A stretch of DNA of 7,479 bases. Origin: Pseudomonadota bacterium (GTDB lineage Bacteria; Desulfobacterota; Anaeroferrophillalia; Anaeroferrophillales; Tharpellaceae). Below, piece by piece: positions 5,928-7,479 of the stretch. How positions within the stretch are numbered: the stretch's first letter is position 1; each line of letters begins with the position of its first letter. A model generated the notes under the pieces. The model was given only the letters and a program-made list of their open reading frames with translations. It was not told the DNA's origin and did no database searches. Made by a program: the position numbers and the translations under genes. The stretch covers positions 1 through 7,479 of the forward strand of contig WFRP01000002.1 in NCBI GenBank assembly GCA_015486505.1. Direction: 5' to 3'.

Positions 5928-7259
5928 CTACAGGGCTTTCAGGAAAGCCGGGAGATCCGAGGCTTCACGGGTACCGATTACAACTTCCCAGTCACTGCCG
6001 AGTTCTTCCTGGAATTCACCGGAAATCTGGGCAACATAACCCGGAATGATGATCTTGTTGTGGCTGATCTTGTCTTTGATGCCACTCTTAGCAACGAAAG
6101 GCGCCATGGCATCGGCAACAAATTTACCGGCCGACCAAGCGGTCAGAACCGACATCCCTTCAACGTCCATAATCAGCAGCCAGGTCGGAACCCGGCTCGC
6201 TTCGATTTCGGCCGCGACAATAAAGTAGGTCAGCGCGAAGTTGGTGGTGATGATAACCGGAGAATCGGGACCCGGTTTGTTGATCTCGTAGATACCCTCG
6301 TCCATAACCATCGGGCGCTGCGGGTCGGTGTAGATGTTGAGGCGCTGTACGAACAGCGGCAGCATCCGCTCCTTGTCGATATCGCTCATGACGATGATTC
6401 CGGCATATTTGGCGATGGCAACATTGGCGAGCATGGCTTCCTTATACGGATCATCAGTCATATCGCAGACGAGATCAATCGTCGGGAAGCCCAAGTCGCG
6501 GTTTTTGGCTTTCAAAGCCGCACGGCGGATCTGATTGTCATTGTAGAACATCGATTTGAGATCAGTGGCGCCGCAGTCAAGCACGATGTCTTTAACGCCG
6601 GCGGCAACAATTTTGCTGGTGAAGTTGGAAACTTCTTCGATGTCAGCGCCCTTGGCAACCACAGAAGCGCCGTTTTCTTTGGCAATAGCAGCAATCTTTT
6701 CGCAGTTTTCAGCGGTAGCGGCATAGAGCAGAGCCCCTTTGCCGTTAGCGGCTTTGGCGCCGGCTTCGAGAGCGTCAACATTGTCGCTCATCAAAATCAG
6801 GCCTTTCTCAGTCGCGCCTAAAGCCTTTTTAACCAGAGCTTCAAATTTGCCGGCATCACCGGAAGCATTGCGGATCGCAAGCAGGTCGGCGGAAAGTTCC
6901 AAACCGACACGCTCAAAAGTAACGGTGTTAAGGTTGTTGATTTTGGCATCAACTTCAGCCTCGTCCATCTCGTCGGTAACGAGACAGGCAATTGCGGTCG
7001 GGTTCATGAAAGTTTTCTCATGACGATAGAAGACCAGCTCCTCACCAACTTTCTTTTCGCCGATTTTTACGCCGCGGATCGGGGGCGCCGAAGCTTCGCT
7101 TAAGGTCGCTTTGGCCTCGTCAGAGACGTAGGGGCATTTGTCGAGTTCAGCTTTACCACCGGCCAGCGCCATGGCAAAGGCCAGGCAGGTCGGGCTGCCA
7201 CACTCTTTACAGTTGGTCTTGGGGAGCAACTTAAAGATCTGGATTCCTGTGAGTCCCAT
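5928..7259 (-). CDS. acsC: Corrinoid/iron-sulfur protein large (gamma) subunit
   Basis: AcsC is the large subunit of the CFeSP, which carries the methyl group on its cobamide from AcsE to acetyl-CoA synthase. The 443-residue length fits the family. The N-terminal domain holds the 4Fe-4S ligands C17, C20, C25 and C42 (NCKECGSPTC...KCPY), the cluster that reductively reactivates Co(II). A TIM-barrel region follows, with the conserved RRAALK and FPTIDLVCDM segments. The C-terminal corrinoid-binding domain contains VEGMSVLTAWSAGKF and IIIPGYVAQISGE near residues 365-425. The ATG at 7259 has AAAAGGAGAA 7 bases upstream (7267-7276). A cobalamin riboswitch precedes it. acsE follows; the small subunit acsD is not adjacent, so the usual acs cluster is split or rearranged here. 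Confidence 0.96.
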   Translation of the reverse strand: MGLTGIQIFKLLPKTNCKECGSPTCLAFAMALAGGKAELDKCPYVSDEAKATLSEASAPPIRGVKIGEKKVGEELVFYRHEKTFMNPTAIACLVTDEMDEAEVDAKINNLNTVTFERVGLELSADLLAIRNASGDAGKFEALVKKALGATEKGLILMSDNVDALEAGAKAANGKGALLYAATAENCEKIAAIAKENGASVVAKGADIEEVSNFTSKIVAAGVKDIVLDCGATDLKSMFYNDNQIRRAALKAKNRDLGFPTIDLVCDMTDDPYKEAMLANVAIAKYAGIIVMSDIDKERMLPLFVQRLNIYTDPQRPMVMDEGIYEINKPGPDSPVIITTNFALTYFIVAAEIEASRVPTWLLIMDVEGMSVLTAWSAGKFVADAMAPFVAKSGIKDKISHNKIIIPGYVAQISGEFQEELGSDWEVVIGTREASDLPAFLKAL

Positions 7260-7326
7260 TTCAGACTTCTCCTTTTGTTGTGTCTGTCCCCAACATCATC
7301 TTTCGCCACGTACTTGCGTAGTTGAG
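7260..7326 (-). promoter_or_regulatory. Riboswitch expression platform and acsC ribosome-binding site
   Basis: These 67 bases lie between the aptamer and the acsC ATG. The Shine-Dalgarno AAAAGGAGAA is at 7267-7276. A short stem, CAGAC (7286-7282) with GTCTG (7266-7262), encloses it. There is no hairpin followed by a T-run, so control would more likely be at translation than by intrinsic termination. The alternative pairings are only 4-5 bp and I cannot tell which is the ON or OFF state. Confidence 0.5.
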
Positions 7327-7479
7327 GAACACTTGCCGATCAGGTTTTCTGACTTCCGGATCATCCGCTTGATTCATCCTTCCCAGGTTTCCCCCAGTGG
7401 TTATATTGAATCAGCGTCCCCGATTACAGCGGCGGGCCCGTTTTCGCTTTGCACGAAATTCCCTGTCCCGGCAGTGTTC
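7327..7479 (-). promoter_or_regulatory. Cobalamin (B12) riboswitch aptamer upstream of acsC
   Basis: Read on the - strand, the closing stem P1 pairs GAACACT-GCCG at the window edge (7479-7469) with CGGC-A-AGTGTTC (7338-7327), an 11-bp stem with one bulge. Within it, in order, are CAGGGAAT, a TTCG...CGAA stem, the core CCCGCCGCTGTAATCGGGG, the CCACTGG...GGGAAGG module inside a TGATTC/GAATCA stem, and GATGATCCGGAAGTCAG followed by AAAACCTG, the B12-box region. This order and wording are characteristic of cobalamin riboswitches. The aptamer appears complete; the promoter lies outside the window. Confidence 0.93.

Noticed and set aside
6060..6821. A 253-codon open frame on the + strand opposite acsC
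   Set aside because: It is antisense to the middle of a clearly conserved acsC, has no recognisable domain and no ribosome-binding site. It is a composition shadow.

Overview
The window reads as a Gram-negative, anaerobic, probably Desulfobacterota (deltaproteobacterial) chromosome. This is inferred from three things together: an LptD outer-membrane assembly gene, bacterial-type Wood-Ljungdahl genes (acsC, acsE), and a gene that is best read as encoding a selenoprotein.

Layout: positions 1-194 hold no gene I recognise. On the + strand a small FMN-reductase-like flavoprotein (195-791) overlaps lptD (788-3073) by an ATGA junction. A repeat array follows (3071-3374). On the - strand, converging on lptD, lies a permease of the SO_0444 (DUF318-type) metal-efflux family. 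Its frame runs from about 4524 to 3433 and is interrupted once, by a UGA at 4327-4329. Upstream of the permease are two more repeat copies (4539-4782). The right half is a - strand unit: cobalamin riboswitch (7327-7479), acsC (7259-5928), an intercistronic hairpin with a T-tract, acsE (5826-4894) and a strong intrinsic terminator (4831-4863).

Three things stand out. (1) The UGA in the permease sits exactly where the family has the first Cys of a CSCG motif. The frame stays open on both sides, and an 8-bp stem with a GGC loop follows at bacterial-SECIS spacing. The two halves of the protein also align without gaps, putting the UGA opposite a Cys in the second half. I read it as selenocysteine (Sec66). 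(2) A family of roughly 110-135 bp multi-hairpin repeats occurs five times, plus one short palindromic derivative. One copy is inserted in frame inside the LptD signal peptide, another supplies the lptD stop codon, and two abut the 5' end of the permease gene. (3) A complete cobalamin riboswitch aptamer precedes acsC, the gene for a corrinoid-carrying protein. This suggests that cobamide supply controls the methyl branch of acetyl-CoA synthesis.

Functional links: AcsE transfers the methyl group from methyl-tetrahydrofolate to the corrinoid of the CFeSP, whose large subunit is AcsC. LptD inserts LPS into the outer membrane. The permease probably exports soft metal ions. The CFeSP small subunit (acsD) and acetyl-CoA synthase (acsB) are not in this window.
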